A stretch of DNA of 64,000 nucleotides from Flavobacterium ammonificans (GTDB lineage Bacteria; Bacteroidota; Bacteroidia; Flavobacteriales; Flavobacteriaceae), in assembly GCF_020886115.1 (NCBI RefSeq), contig NZ_AP025185.1, forward strand, positions 1,860,001 to 1,924,000, in the 5' to 3' direction. Shown here piece by piece: positions 37,438 through 46,850 of this stretch. The position numbers and the translations under genes were made by a program. How positions within the stretch are numbered: the stretch's first letter is position 1; each line of letters starts with the position of its first letter. The notes under the pieces were generated by a model. The model saw nothing but the letters and a program-made list of their open reading frames with translations. It did no database searches and was not told the DNA's origin.

Positions 37438-38049
37438 CTAATCTATTGCAATATCTTTTCCTCCACGAATTCGTATCTCATTTGCCTTTTTAACATTTTC
37501 TTCTGTTTTTGTAACTAATGTTACAAAGTGTAACTTTAGTTTTTCTTTTTCATTTTCAAAATCCTCCACAATAATTTTCAGGATATGTTTTTCATCAACT
37601 AGATATTGATCGTAATCTGCAGTTATCCGTTCATTGTCAATTTGGAAAATAATAGATCCGTTTAAAGAATTTATATATTTTTCTTTTAAATTGTTTAAAG
37701 AAATTAAATGACGAGGCATGGAACTAAAGTTGTCTTTTGTTTTAATATAAACTTTTCCATAGTATTTGACATTATCAATTTCAATTTCTTCTTTTTCTAT
37801 ATTCATTGATTCGATTTCATTTGAGTTCATAGTCAAAAGATTTATTTCTTTAGCCAAAACACCATTAATATAAATAGCTGGTTTTTTAGTGAAATTAAAT
37901 CGAGGTTTACTGTATACAACTCTTATTATGGAGTCGTTCATAGAATATTCTGGTTTTGAAATAATAAGTCCGGAAACTTTGCCTGATAATTTTTGTGCAA
38001 AAGAAGTAGCAACCACTAATAGTGTGAAAGTGAGAAATAGTTGTTTCAT
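37438..38049 (-). CDS. Secreted hypothetical protein, plug-domain-like
   Basis: A 203-residue protein with a signal peptide (MKQLFLTFTLLVVATSFAQ). Residues ~50-105 (PAIYINGVLAKEINLL...IESMNIEKEEI...YYGKVYIKTK) resemble the plug motif of TonB-dependent receptors, where a named product is checked for self-reference (YG..G.I.I.TK); the barrel is missing. Other parts are not recognised. It could be a stand-alone plug-like or carboxypeptidase-regulatory-like protein of the envelope. It ends one base after the convergent TSUP gene. Confidence 0.6.
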   Translation of the reverse strand: MKQLFLTFTLLVVATSFAQKLSGKVSGLIISKPEYSMNDSIIRVVYSKPRFNFTKKPAIYINGVLAKEINLLTMNSNEIESMNIEKEEIEIDNVKYYGKVYIKTKDNFSSMPRHLISLNNLKEKYINSLNGSIIFQIDNERITADYDQYLVDEKHILKIIVEDFENEKEKLKLHFVTLVTKTEENVKKANEIRIRGGKDIAID

Positions 38050-38218
38050 ATCAAAATTAATTATTCATTAAATTTATAAATTAATATTGTAATTCACAGT
38101 TTATAAAACTATAAACTATAAAATCTGTGAATCTGCGGTAATTAAAATGCATTCAAAATGGTTAATAAATTTATTTGTTCTTACTTTTATTAGTATCCAA
38201 AACCTCGTTTGAAATCCT

Positions 38219-38226
38219 TATTTTTG
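38219..38226 (+). promoter_or_regulatory. Putative -7 element of the UvrD/PcrA gene
   Basis: TATTTTTG matches TAnnTTTG exactly, 22 bp before the start codon. No -33 TTTG at the expected distance. Confidence 0.4.
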
Positions 38227-38248
38227 CTTTCCTTAATTTAATTTCCAA

Positions 38249-40585
38249 ATGCAGCACTATATTGATCAATTAAACGAAGCGCAACGTGAACCCGTACTTC
38301 AAAAAGACGGTCCAATGATTATCATTGCGGGTGCAGGTTCTGGTAAAACCCGTGTGTTGACGATTCGAATTGCCTATTTGATGAGTCAAGGCGTAGATGC
38401 GTTTAATATTTTGTCTTTGACCTTTACCAACAAAGCTGCGCGCGAAATGAAAAATCGTATTGCGTCTATTGTGGGAGCCAGTGAGGCTAAAAATCTTTGG
38501 ATGGGAACGTTTCACTCGGTGTTTGCGCGTATTTTGCGGTCTGAAGCAGAGCATTTGGGTTACCCCTCTAATTTTACGATTTACGATTCACAAGACTCAG
38601 TGCGTTTGATTTCTTCGATTATTAAGGAAATGCAATTGGATCGCGATATTTACAAACCCAAACAGGTGTTGAGCCGAATTTCCACCTATAAAAATAGTTT
38701 AATTACCGTAAAGGCCTATTTCAATAATCCCGAATTACAAGAAGCCGATGCGATGTCTAAGAAACCGCGTTTGGGCGAGATTTACCAAAATTATGTGGAG
38801 CGTTGTTTTAAAGCAGGCGCCATGGATTTTGATGATTTATTATTAAAAACGAATGAGTTACTCACTCGTTTCCCAGAAATATTAGCCAAATACCAAAACC
38901 GTTTTCGCTATATTTTAGTGGATGAGTACCAAGATACGAATCATTCTCAGTATTTGATTGTTCGCGCCTTATCGGATAAATTCCAAAACATTTGTGTGGT
39001 GGGAGATGATGCGCAAAGTATTTACGCATTCCGTGGTGCCAACATTAATAACATCTTGAATTTCCAAAAGGATTATGATAATGTAAGAACCTTTCGTTTG
39101 GAACAAAATTACCGTTCGACACGTAATATAGTGGAAGCGGCGAATACCATTATTGATAAGAATAAAACCAAACTGGATAAGATTGTTTGGACAGCCAATG
39201 ATTTTGGACCAAAAATAAAAGTACACCGCAGTTTGACCGATGCGGAAGAAGGACGTTTTGTAGCGAGTACAATTTTTGAACAAAAGATGCAAAACCAAAT
39301 GTTAAATGGTCAATTTGCTATTTTGTATCGTACCAATGCGCAATCGCGTGCTATGGAAGATGCCTTGCGTAAACGTGATATTCCATATCGAATTTATGGC
39401 GGACTCTCTTTTTATCAAAGAAAAGAAATCAAAGATGTTTTGTGCTATTTGCGTTTGATAATAAATCCAAAGGATGAAGAAGCCTTGATTCGTGTGATTA
39501 ATTATCCTGCCAGAGGAATAGGGGATACCACTGTCGAAAAGTTGACTATTGCAGCCAATCATTACAAGCGCTCGATTTTTGAAGTGATGCAAAACATTGA
39601 CAAAATCGACTTGAAACTGAATTCGGGAACCAAACAAAAGCTAACCGATTTTGTCAATATGATCAAGAGTTTTCAAATTATCAATGAAAACCAAGATGCT
39701 TTTTACATTACCGATCATGTAGCCAAAAAAACAGGTTTAGTACAAGAATTGAAGAAAGATGCTACACCAGAAGGGATGGCTAAAATCCAAAACATTGAGG
39801 AATTACTCAATGGTATCAAGGATTTTACCGAAGGCCAAAAAGAAATTGATGGTGCACGTGGAGCCTTATCCGAATTTATGGAAGATGTGGCTTTGGCTAC
39901 CGATTTAGATAAAGACACCAGCGATGAAGACCGCGTAGCTTTGATGACGATTCACTTGGCCAAAGGATTGGAATTTCCACACGTTTTTGTGGTAGGAATG
40001 GAAGAAGATTTGTTTCCAAGCGCGATGAGTATGAGTACCCGTTCAGAGTTGGAAGAAGAACGTCGTTTATTCTATGTGGCGTTAACTCGTGCCGAACATC
40101 AAGCGTATTTAACCTATGCGCAATCACGTTATCGTTGGGGAAAACTAACGGATAGTGAACCTTCTCGTTTTATTGAAGAAATTGACGGACAGTATTTAGA
40201 ATATTTAACAGCTGCCGAATCTAATTACCGCTACAAACCGATGATTGATAGTGATATTTTTGGCGATGTTGACAAATCCAAATTGCGTCTAGCAAAACCC
40301 GTTTCAGGAACGCCACCTAAATACATTACCGATAATCAACCTAAACCAGACAGTCCTATTAGACGTTTGAAACCAGTAACTGGAAATGCTCCCAATTCTG
40401 GCAATGCTAATTTATTCGATAATAAATTAGTAGTTGGAAATATTGTAATGCACGAGCGTTTTGGCAAAGGCGAAGTGATCAATATGGAAGGTGTTGGAGC
40501 CGACAGAAAAGCGGAAATTCGTTTTGAAGTGGGAGGAATTAAGAAACTCTTGTTGCGTTTTGCAAAGTTGGAAATAATAGGATAG
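38249..40585 (+). CDS. UvrD/PcrA-type ATP-dependent helicase
   Basis: A 778-residue superfamily 1A 3'-5' helicase for repair and removal of RecA or stalled complexes. The Q motif (LNEAQREPV, Gln12), Walker A (AGAGSGKT, 27-34), motif II VDEYQDTN, motif III GDDAQSIYAFRGA, motif IV EQNYRS, motif V TIHLAKGLEFPHVFV and motif VI YVALTRAEH are all seen. The last ~55 residues form a Tudor-like domain (IVMHERFGKGEVINMEG) as in PcrA, which binds RNA polymerase. Start ATG at 38249, preceded by TATTTTTG at 38219-38226. Confidence 0.94.
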   Translation: MQHYIDQLNEAQREPVLQKDGPMIIIAGAGSGKTRVLTIRIAYLMSQGVDAFNILSLTFTNKAAREMKNRIASIVGASEAKNLWMGTFHSVFARILRSEAEHLGYPSNFTIYDSQDSVRLISSIIKEMQLDRDIYKPKQVLSRISTYKNSLITVKAYFNNPELQEADAMSKKPRLGEIYQNYVERCFKAGAMDFDDLLLKTNELLTRFPEILAKYQNRFRYILVDEYQDTNHSQYLIVRALSDKFQNICVVGDDAQSIYAFRGANINNILNFQKDYDNVRTFRLEQNYRSTRNIVEAANTIIDKNKTKLDKIVWTANDFGPKIKVHRSLTDAEEGRFVASTIFEQKMQNQMLNGQFAILYRTNAQSRAMEDALRKRDIPYRIYGGLSFYQRKEIKDVLCYLRLIINPKDEEALIRVINYPARGIGDTTVEKLTIAANHYKRSIFEVMQNIDKIDLKLNSGTKQKLTDFVNMIKSFQIINENQDAFYITDHVAKKTGLVQELKKDATPEGMAKIQNIEELLNGIKDFTEGQKEIDGARGALSEFMEDVALATDLDKDTSDEDRVALMTIHLAKGLEFPHVFVVGMEEDLFPSAMSMSTRSELEEERRLFYVALTRAEHQAYLTYAQSRYRWGKLTDSEPSRFIEEIDGQYLEYLTAAESNYRYKPMIDSDIFGDVDKSKLRLAKPVSGTPPKYITDNQPKPDSPIRRLKPVTGNAPNSGNANLFDNKLVVGNIVMHERFGKGEVINMEGVGADRKAEIRFEVGGIKKLLLRFAKLEIIG

Positions 40586-40598
40586 ACTCATTTAAACT

Positions 40599-41219
40599 AT
40601 GGCTGAATTTATAAAAATATACCCCGACAATCCGAGTGAAGCGGCTATTGCCAAAGTGGTAAAAGTCTTGAAAGAGGGTGGTTTGGTCATTTATCCAACC
40701 GACACGGTTTATGGATTGGGTTGTGATATTACGAATACAAAGGCGTTGGAACGCATTGCCCGTATTAAAGGCGTGAAATTAGAGAAAGCGAATTTCTCCT
40801 TTATCTGTCATGATTTGAGTAATCTGTCGGATTATGTGAAGCAAATTGACACGGCTACTTTTAAAATCTTAAAAAGAGCGTTACCAGGACCTTATACCTT
40901 CATTTTACCTGGAAGTACTAATTTACCAAAAGAGTTTAAAAAGAAAACGACTGTTGGTATTCGTGTACCAGACAATTCTATTGCATTAGAAATCGTTCGT
41001 CAATTAGGAAATCCGATTGTATCCACTTCTATTCACGATGAAGATGAAGTAATTGAGTATACAACTGATCCAGAATTAATCTTTGAGAAGTGGCAAAATT
41101 TGGTGAATATGGTTATTGATGGAGGATATGGAGATAATACTGCTTCTACCATAATTGATTTATCAGGGCATGAACCAATTGTTATCAGAGAAGGAAAAGG
41201 AGATGTAGATATACTTTAG
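40599..41219 (+). CDS. L-threonylcarbamoyladenylate synthase (YrdC/Sua5 family)
   Basis: A 206-residue YrdC-domain enzyme that makes threonylcarbamoyl-AMP from threonine, bicarbonate and ATP, the first step of t6A synthesis on tRNA. The core GGLVIYPTDTVYGLGCDI, the KGVKLEKANFSFICHDL segment, RALPGPYTFILPG and TTVGIRVPDN are present. It lacks the C-terminal Sua5 extension. It starts 13 bp after the helicase stop, so it is probably in the same transcript. Its pathway partner TsaE is encoded at 52429-52836. Confidence 0.92.
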   Translation: MAEFIKIYPDNPSEAAIAKVVKVLKEGGLVIYPTDTVYGLGCDITNTKALERIARIKGVKLEKANFSFICHDLSNLSDYVKQIDTATFKILKRALPGPYTFILPGSTNLPKEFKKKTTVGIRVPDNSIALEIVRQLGNPIVSTSIHDEDEVIEYTTDPELIFEKWQNLVNMVIDGGYGDNTASTIIDLSGHEPIVIREGKGDVDIL

Positions 41220-41258
41220 ATAATCATATTTAACTGTTTGTATTTTAAAATTTTAAAT

Positions 41259-41293
41259 AAAAAAAACGTCTTGAAATTCAAGACGTTTTTTTT
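41259..41293. terminator. Bidirectional intrinsic terminator
   Basis: A nine-base GC-containing stem (CGTCTTGAA with TTCAAGACG) extended by eight A/T pairs, with a single-base loop, between the convergent YrdC and OmpA-like genes. Confidence 0.87.
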
Positions 41294-41310
41294 ATGAGAT
41301 GAGAAGAAAA

Positions 41311-42144
41311 TTATTTTTGTTGTTTCTTCATTTCTTTTTCTACCATTTCATAGAATTGGTCAATTTTAGGTAAAACTACGATACGTGTTCTTCTATTACG
41401 CGCTTTATTTTCTGAGGTTGTGTTGTCCACTAATGGAACATAAGAACTTCTACCAGCAGCAATTAATTGTGAAGGTTTTACTCCTAAACTATTGGTTAAT
41501 ACACGAACTATAGATGTAGAACGTTTAACACTTAAATCCCAGTTGTCTAATAAAATTCCGCTTCCAGTAAAAGGAACATTATCTGTGTGTCCTTCAACCA
41601 TACATTCGAAATCTGGCTTGTCATTTATTACTTTAGCGACTTTAGCTAAAACACCTTTTGCTTTGTCAGACACTTCGTAGCTTCCGCTTTTAAATAATAA
41701 TTTATCAGCAATAGAAATGAAAACCACACCTTTTTCTACATTAATTTCGATATCTGGATCAGATAATCCAACTGCACTTTTTAAGCTAGTAACAACTGCT
41801 AAAGTAACACTGTCTTTTCTAGTCAAAGCGTCTTGCATTCTGCTAATTTTCAAATCTTTTTCTTTGATAGATTCTAAAGCTTTTTCAATATTTTCAGCTC
41901 CTTTAGTAGACAAGATAGCCATCTCTTTAGAAGTTTCCATTAAATTTTGATTTTGGTCTTTTAGAGCAATAGTAGTTGCAGATAATGCTGCCTTTTCCTC
42001 TAAACAAGTATTCAATTTAACGGTACAAGTATTTAATAAATCTTGTGTTTCTTTGTTTTTAGCTTCTAGTTCAGCATATTTCTTTTTTGAAACACATGAA
42101 CTCAATAGTGCTAAAACTGATACAGCTAATACAACTTTTCTCAT
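41311..42144 (-). CDS. OmpA-family lipoprotein
   Basis: A 277-residue protein with a lipoprotein signal (ALLSSC, Cys17). Residues ~20-115 are a coiled coil (KYAELEAKNKETQDLLNTC...DLKISRMQDAL). Residues ~140-265 form an OmpA-like peptidoglycan-binding domain (CMVEGHTDNVPF, WDLSVKRSTSIVRVL, AAGRSSYVPL, NRRTRIVVLPK). It probably tethers the outer membrane to peptidoglycan. The coiled coil with OmpA domain recalls MotB-like and GldL/GldM-associated designs, but there are no motility motifs. TAAATTTG at 42172-42179 (minus strand) is a good -7 element. Confidence 0.88.
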   Translation of the reverse strand: MRKVVLAVSVLALLSSCVSKKKYAELEAKNKETQDLLNTCTVKLNTCLEEKAALSATTIALKDQNQNLMETSKEMAILSTKGAENIEKALESIKEKDLKISRMQDALTRKDSVTLAVVTSLKSAVGLSDPDIEINVEKGVVFISIADKLLFKSGSYEVSDKAKGVLAKVAKVINDKPDFECMVEGHTDNVPFTGSGILLDNWDLSVKRSTSIVRVLTNSLGVKPSQLIAAGRSSYVPLVDNTTSENKARNRRTRIVVLPKIDQFYEMVEKEMKKQQK

Positions 42145-42184
42145 AAAATGAAATTTTTAATTAATGTTATACAAATTTAGTTTT

Positions 42185-43192
42185 TTAAATTTTAGTTTTT
42201 CTAAATAAATTGCTAAAAAATAGTTTTTTTTCAATGTAATAACTAAAAACGATACTTTTTGAGAAATAGTATTTCGGTTGTTGGTAACTATACCTTTTTT
42301 CATAATTAGCTTTAAATAATCTATAAAAAGCAAAATGAGCTTTCAAGATGGCTATACAATGCTTGGGTTGTTTTTCTAATAGGAATTTGATACCTGCAAT
42401 TCCGTCCAAAACCATTCGTATGAAAAGTATTCGATACAAGTCTTTTTGTGGAAGATTTTTAGTTAGCATCAACAACGAATTCCTGAAATTCAATTCCGTT
42501 TTTTTTGGATTGCCTTGTTGTAAAGTAGCACCTCCAACATGGTATACTTTTGACTCAAATAGATAATTAATGCTATATCCTTTATTTATAGCACGCCAAC
42601 ATAAATCAATTTCTTCTTGGTGTGCAAAAAAGGAAGAGTCAAATCCATTCAATTCTTTGTAAACGGAACTTCTAATAAAGAAGCAAGCTCCCGAAGCCCA
42701 AAAAATTTCTTGATTGGAATCGTATTGTCCGTTGTCTTTTTCCAAAGTATCGAAAATACGCCCACGACAAAATGGATAACCGTATTGATCAATAAAACCT
42801 CCTGCTGCACCAGCATATTCAAAATAGTCTTTGTTCTTATAATCTAAGATTTTAGGTTGAATTATAGCAGTCGCAGTTTCGTTTTGAAATGTTTTGATAA
42901 TAGGTTGTAACCAATTTTCGGTTACTTCTATATCCGAATTCACTAATGCATAAACATCAGCTTCAATATGTTGCAAAGCTTCGTTATAACCACCAGCATA
43001 ACCGGTATTAGTAGCATTAACAACTACAGAAACGGTTGGAAAATTAGCCTGAACAAATGAAACGGAATCATCTGTCGAAGCATTGTCTGCAACATAAACA
43101 GTCGCTTCTGGAGAAAATTGAACTACTGAAGGTAAAAACTGTTCCAGTAATTGTTTCCCATTCCAATTCAGTATGACAACAGCTATTTTCAT
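42185..43192 (-). CDS. Glycosyltransferase family 2
   Basis: A 335-residue GT2 (GT-A fold) enzyme. It shows AVVILNWNGKQLLEQFLPSV, the nucleotide-binding VADNASTDDS, the NTGYAGGYNEAL motif, the DxD-like VNSDIEV, and the acceptor-site GFDSSFFAHQEEIDLCWRA typical of rhamnosyl- and similar transferases. The C-terminal part is hydrophobic in places (LYRILFIRMVLDGIAGIKFLL), suggesting membrane association. It is likely to act in surface glycan synthesis. It directly follows the HsdR-N gene (no gap), so the two are co-transcribed. Confidence 0.88.
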   Translation of the reverse strand: MKIAVVILNWNGKQLLEQFLPSVVQFSPEATVYVADNASTDDSVSFVQANFPTVSVVVNATNTGYAGGYNEALQHIEADVYALVNSDIEVTENWLQPIIKTFQNETATAIIQPKILDYKNKDYFEYAGAAGGFIDQYGYPFCRGRIFDTLEKDNGQYDSNQEIFWASGACFFIRSSVYKELNGFDSSFFAHQEEIDLCWRAINKGYSINYLFESKVYHVGGATLQQGNPKKTELNFRNSLLMLTKNLPQKDLYRILFIRMVLDGIAGIKFLLEKQPKHCIAILKAHFAFYRLFKANYEKRYSYQQPKYYFSKSIVFSYYIEKKLFFSNLFRKTKI

Positions 43193-43648
43193 CTAGATTG
43201 TATTGGTTTGATAGTTAGGTAATTCGTGTAAAAATTGGTATTTTTCATTTTCAAAATCCATTTGGCAAAAGTAATGATTCAAACCATTGGTGACCATAAG
43301 ATAATTGGATTTTAAAGTCATATTGTACTGAGCAATTTGATCAAAAGTACTTTGAGAAATACTTATTTCAGGAGCTTTGCATTCGATTAGGATCAAAATA
43401 GAACCATCTGAATTGTATACTACTACATCGTATCTTTTTCGTAAACCATTGACTTTTAAAACTTTTTCAACATTAATCAATGACTTTGGATAGTTCTTTT
43501 CAGCAATTAAAAATTGAACTACGTGTTGACGCACCCATTCTTCAGGAGTAAGAATTATAAATTTTTTCCTGATAGTATCAAAAATAGCCACTTTATTTTC
43601 GCTATTTTTGAAACGGAAAGAGTAGGATGGAAAATTCAATTGTTGCAT
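43193..43648 (-). CDS. Orphan type I restriction HsdR N-terminal nuclease-domain protein
   Basis: A 151-residue protein consisting only of the HsdR N-terminal fold (HSDR_N_2). The PD-(D/E)xK residues appear as Asp74 in RKRYDVVV and Glu89-Cys90-Lys91 in LIECKAPE. No HsdM, HsdS or motor domain is nearby, so it is not a restriction system. This stand-alone form is common in Bacteroidota next to holA, on the divergent strand as here. It may bind or cut DNA in repair; no role is established. Confidence 0.8.
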   Translation of the reverse strand: MQQLNFPSYSFRFKNSENKVAIFDTIRKKFIILTPEEWVRQHVVQFLIAEKNYPKSLINVEKVLKVNGLRKRYDVVVYNSDGSILILIECKAPEISISQSTFDQIAQYNMTLKSNYLMVTNGLNHYFCQMDFENEKYQFLHELPNYQTNTI

Positions 43649-43711
43649 CTGCCAAATTTACTATTTTAAATTTCAAATTTCCGAATTAACGCAAAACCAA
43701 AATACCTTTTT

Positions 43712-44713
43712 GTGGACGACGTAGTAAAAATTGTAAATGATATCAAGGCTGGAAACATTAAACCGATCTATTTTTTGATGGGAGAAGAGCCGTATTATAT
43801 AGATAAATTATCTGATTTTATTGAACAAAATGTACTGACTGAAGAAGAAAAAGGTTTCAATCAAACAGTTTTTTATGGTCGTGATGTTACAATTGAAGAT
43901 ATTGTTTCGACAGCTAAGCGCTACCCAATGATGGCAGAACGCCAAGTGGTGATTGTTAAAGAGGCCCAAGATTTATCTCGCACCATTGATAAAATTGAAA
44001 GTTATCTAGAAAACCCTATGGAATCTACGGTTTTAGTCTTTTGTTACAAATACAAAACCTTAGACAAACGAAAAAAAGTAACCAAGTTATTGGCACAAAA
44101 AGGCATTGTTTACGAGAGTAAAAAGTTATATGAAAATCAAGTAGGAGATTGGATAAAGCGTGTTTTAGCTGGTAAAAAATATACTATTGAACCAAAAGCT
44201 AGTGCAATGTTGGTGGAATTTTTGGGGACAGATTTGAGTAAAATCAATAATGAATTAGAAAAATTACAGATTATACTTCCAGTAGGAAGTACTATCGACC
44301 CAAAGCATATTGAAGAGAATATTGGTTTTAGTAAGGACTTTAACAATTTTGAGTTATTGAACGCTTTAGGGTCACGCAATCAAGCAAAGGCATTTCACAT
44401 TGCACACTATTTTTCTAATAATCCAAAGGCAAATCCTTTAGTTGTCACTACAAGTACTGTTTTTGGTTTTTTTATAAAAATTTTAAAATACCACGGTATG
44501 AAAGATAGAAATCCTAAAAATGTATCGGCAGCCTTAGGAATTAATCCTTTCTTTTTAAAGGATTATGATTTGGCATTAAAAAATTATCCAATGAAAAAAG
44601 TAAGTCAGATTATTTCGTCGTTACGAGAAGTTGATGTTAAAAGCAAAGGAGTAGGCGCTAATCTATCTCAATCTGATTTGCTGAAAGAAATGTTATTTAA
44701 GATTTTTAATTAG
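43712..44713 (+). CDS. holA: DNA polymerase III subunit delta
   Basis: A 333-residue clamp-loader subunit that opens the beta clamp. The N-terminal AAA-like fold (IKPIYFLMGEEPYYIDKL), the middle (RYPMMAERQVVIVKEAQDL, LVFCYKYK..DKRKK) and the delta-type C-terminal collar domain (GFFIKILKYH, NPFFLKDYDLALKNYP) are visible. It lacks a functional P-loop, as expected. The start is a GTG at 43712 (reading VDDVVKIVND, initiated as Met); no ATG lies nearby in frame. It is divergent from the HsdR-N gene. Confidence 0.9.
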   Translation: MDDVVKIVNDIKAGNIKPIYFLMGEEPYYIDKLSDFIEQNVLTEEEKGFNQTVFYGRDVTIEDIVSTAKRYPMMAERQVVIVKEAQDLSRTIDKIESYLENPMESTVLVFCYKYKTLDKRKKVTKLLAQKGIVYESKKLYENQVGDWIKRVLAGKKYTIEPKASAMLVEFLGTDLSKINNELEKLQIILPVGSTIDPKHIEENIGFSKDFNNFELLNALGSRNQAKAFHIAHYFSNNPKANPLVVTTSTVFGFFIKILKYHGMKDRNPKNVSAALGINPFFLKDYDLALKNYPMKKVSQIISSLREVDVKSKGVGANLSQSDLLKEMLFKIFN

Positions 44714-44758
44714 TTTAAAATTTAGATATTTGTACCTCAAAAATACAATACAACATAT

Positions 44759-44941
44759 ATGGGAATGAATAAAAATACAATATTAGGATATGCAACTTTA
44801 ATTATGGTTGTAATGGGATTGTTACTAATAGGCCTAGGGGCTTTTAGATATGACGATGTTGCTGGATGGGGTTTCGCTGCTGTTGGCGTTGGTTTTCTTG
44901 CCAATGCTTGGGTTTTTAGCGCTTTGAAAGGAAGAGTATAA
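44759..44941 (+). CDS. CAL67264 family small membrane protein
   Basis: A 60-residue protein with two hydrophobic helices (TLIMVVMGLLLIGLGAF and GFAAVGVGFLANAWVFSAL) joined by a short RYDDVAGW loop, with a short basic end KGRV. It matches the small CAL67264 membrane protein family that is common in Flavobacteriia and always precedes an EttA-type ABC-F gene in the genomes I recall; function unknown. It lies 18 bp upstream of that gene here. Confidence 0.8.
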   Translation: MGMNKNTILGYATLIMVVMGLLLIGLGAFRYDDVAGWGFAAVGVGFLANAWVFSALKGRV

Positions 44942-44959
44942 TAATTTAAATTCTATATA

Positions 44960-46654
44960 ATGTCAGACGATAAGAAAGTAATATTCTCAATGTCCAAATT
45001 GAGTAAGACGTATTCAAGCAGTAACAAACAAGTATTAAAAGATATTTATTTAAGTTTCTTTTATGGAGCTAAAATTGGTATTCTAGGATTGAATGGTTCT
45101 GGAAAATCGTCTCTATTGAAAATTATTGCTGGAGTTGACAAAAACTACCAAGGTGATGTTGTTTTTGCTCCAGGTTATACTGTTGGTTATTTAGAACAAG
45201 AGCCACAACTAGACGATTCAAAAACAGTTTTGGAAATTGTTCAAGAAGGTGTTGCAGAAACAATGGCAGTTTTAGAAGAATACAATCAAATTAACGATTT
45301 ATTTGGTCTTCCAGAATATTATGAGGATCAAGATAAAATGGATAAGTTGATGGATCGTCAAGCGGCTTTACAAGACAAAATAGATGCGTTAGGAGCATGG
45401 GAAATCGATACTAAATTAGAAATTGCTATGGATGCGTTACGTACTCCAGAAGGTGATACACCAATTAAGAATTTATCCGGAGGAGAGCGTCGTCGTGTGG
45501 CTTTATGTCGTTTGTTATTACAACAACCCGATGTATTGCTTTTGGATGAGCCAACGAATCACTTGGATGCTGAAAGTGTACTTTGGTTAGAACAACACTT
45601 AGCACAATATGCTGGTACTGTAATTGCAGTAACGCACGACCGTTATTTCTTGGATAATGTAGCAGGATGGATTTTGGAATTGGATAGAGGAGAAGGCATT
45701 CCGTGGAAAGGAAATTATTCTTCTTGGTTAGACCAAAAATCAAACCGTATGGCATTAGAAGAAAAAGTGGCATCTAAACGTAGAAAAACCTTAGAGCGTG
45801 AGTTGGATTGGGTTCGACAAGGGGCCAAAGGTCGTCAAACCAAACAAAAAGCACGTTTGCAGAACTACGATAAATTATTGAATGAAGATCAAAAACAACT
45901 GGATGAAAATCTAGAAATCTATATTCCAAATGGTCCTCGTTTGGGAACTAATGTTATTGAGGCGACCAATGTTGCGAAAGCTTTTGGGGATAAATTACTG
46001 TATGATAATTTGAACTTTACACTTCCACAAGCTGGAATTGTGGGGATTATTGGTCCAAATGGTGCTGGTAAATCGACTATTTTCCGAATGATTATGGGGG
46101 AAGAACAACCTGATGGAGGTCAATTTTCTATTGGAGAAACAGTAAAAATTGCCTACGTAGATCAGTCGCATTCTAATATTAATCCTGACAAAACTATTTG
46201 GGAAAACTTTGCTGATGGTCAAGAATTAGTAATGATGGGAGGTAAGCAAGTAAATTCAAGAGCGTACTTATCTCGCTTTAACTTTGGCGGAAGCGATCAA
46301 AACAAAAAAGTATCGATGCTTTCTGGTGGTGAAAGAAACCGTTTGCACTTAGCCATGACTTTAAAAGAAGAAGGAAACGTTTTGTTACTGGATGAGCCAA
46401 CGAATGACTTGGATGTAAATACATTGCGTGCTTTAGAAGAAGGATTAGAGAATTTTGCAGGTTGCGCTGTAGTAATTTCTCACGACAGATGGTTCTTGGA
46501 TAGAATTTGTACTCATATCTTGGCTTTTGAAGGAGATTCTGAAGTGTATTTCTTTGAAGGAAGTTTCTCTGATTACGAAGAAAACAAAAAGAAACGTTTA
46601 GGTGGTGATTTAACTCCAAAACGATTGAAATACAGAAAATTAATTAGAAATTAA
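44960..46654 (+). CDS. ettA: ABC-F translation factor EttA
   Basis: A 564-residue soluble ATPase with two ABC cassettes: Walker A GLNGSGKSS and GPNGAGKST, signature motifs LSGGERRR and LSGGERNR, and Walker B LLLDEPTN twice. The inter-domain linker and arm (RKTLERELDWVRQGAKGRQTK) are as in EttA, which binds the ribosomal E site and gates translation by the ATP/ADP ratio. No membrane domain, so it is not a transporter. It is followed by a strong terminator. Confidence 0.93.
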   Translation: MSDDKKVIFSMSKLSKTYSSSNKQVLKDIYLSFFYGAKIGILGLNGSGKSSLLKIIAGVDKNYQGDVVFAPGYTVGYLEQEPQLDDSKTVLEIVQEGVAETMAVLEEYNQINDLFGLPEYYEDQDKMDKLMDRQAALQDKIDALGAWEIDTKLEIAMDALRTPEGDTPIKNLSGGERRRVALCRLLLQQPDVLLLDEPTNHLDAESVLWLEQHLAQYAGTVIAVTHDRYFLDNVAGWILELDRGEGIPWKGNYSSWLDQKSNRMALEEKVASKRRKTLERELDWVRQGAKGRQTKQKARLQNYDKLLNEDQKQLDENLEIYIPNGPRLGTNVIEATNVAKAFGDKLLYDNLNFTLPQAGIVGIIGPNGAGKSTIFRMIMGEEQPDGGQFSIGETVKIAYVDQSHSNINPDKTIWENFADGQELVMMGGKQVNSRAYLSRFNFGGSDQNKKVSMLSGGERNRLHLAMTLKEEGNVLLLDEPTNDLDVNTLRALEEGLENFAGCAVVISHDRWFLDRICTHILAFEGDSEVYFFEGSFSDYEENKKKRLGGDLTPKRLKYRKLIRN

Positions 46655-46662
46655 TTTAATAC

Positions 46663-46696
46663 AAAAAGAGGATATCATTTGATATCCTCTTTTTTT
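46663..46696. terminator. Intrinsic terminator after ettA
   Basis: A 14-base stem (AAAAAGAGGATATC with its complement), a four-base loop and T residues. It is also usable by the small convergent gene to its right. Confidence 0.9.
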
Positions 46697-46702
46697 ATCT
46701 TC

Positions 46703-46828
46703 TTATTTCTTCTTACCAGAATTCATCATTATTAGCACGGCACCAACTAAAGCTAGTATGACCAAACCAAAAACAACTATCATAATAAAGGAGCCGTTTG
46801 CCCAAGAATACAATGGTAAATTTCTCAT
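46703..46828 (-). CDS. Small (41-residue) single-span membrane protein
   Basis: An ATG at 46828 opens 41 codons: MRNLPLYSWANGSFIMIVVF, then GLVILALVGAVLIMMNSGKKK. One membrane helix (~residues 13-35) ends with a short basic tail. The stop lies just outside the EttA terminator. Support for it being real: TACATTTG (46851-46858, minus strand) is an exact -7 element 22 bp before the start, and a Crp/Fnr-like palindrome sits at 46881-46894. It is too short for ordinary gene tracks. Function unknown; possibly an accessory subunit of a respiratory or stress complex. Confidence 0.65.
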   Translation of the reverse strand: MRNLPLYSWANGSFIMIVVFGLVILALVGAVLIMMNSGKKK

Positions 46829-46850
46829 AATTAAGATTTTTAAGATGAAT

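Noticed and set aside
43193..43648. Type I restriction system.
   Set aside because: Only the HsdR N-terminal fold is present; no HsdM, HsdS or motor domain in the window.
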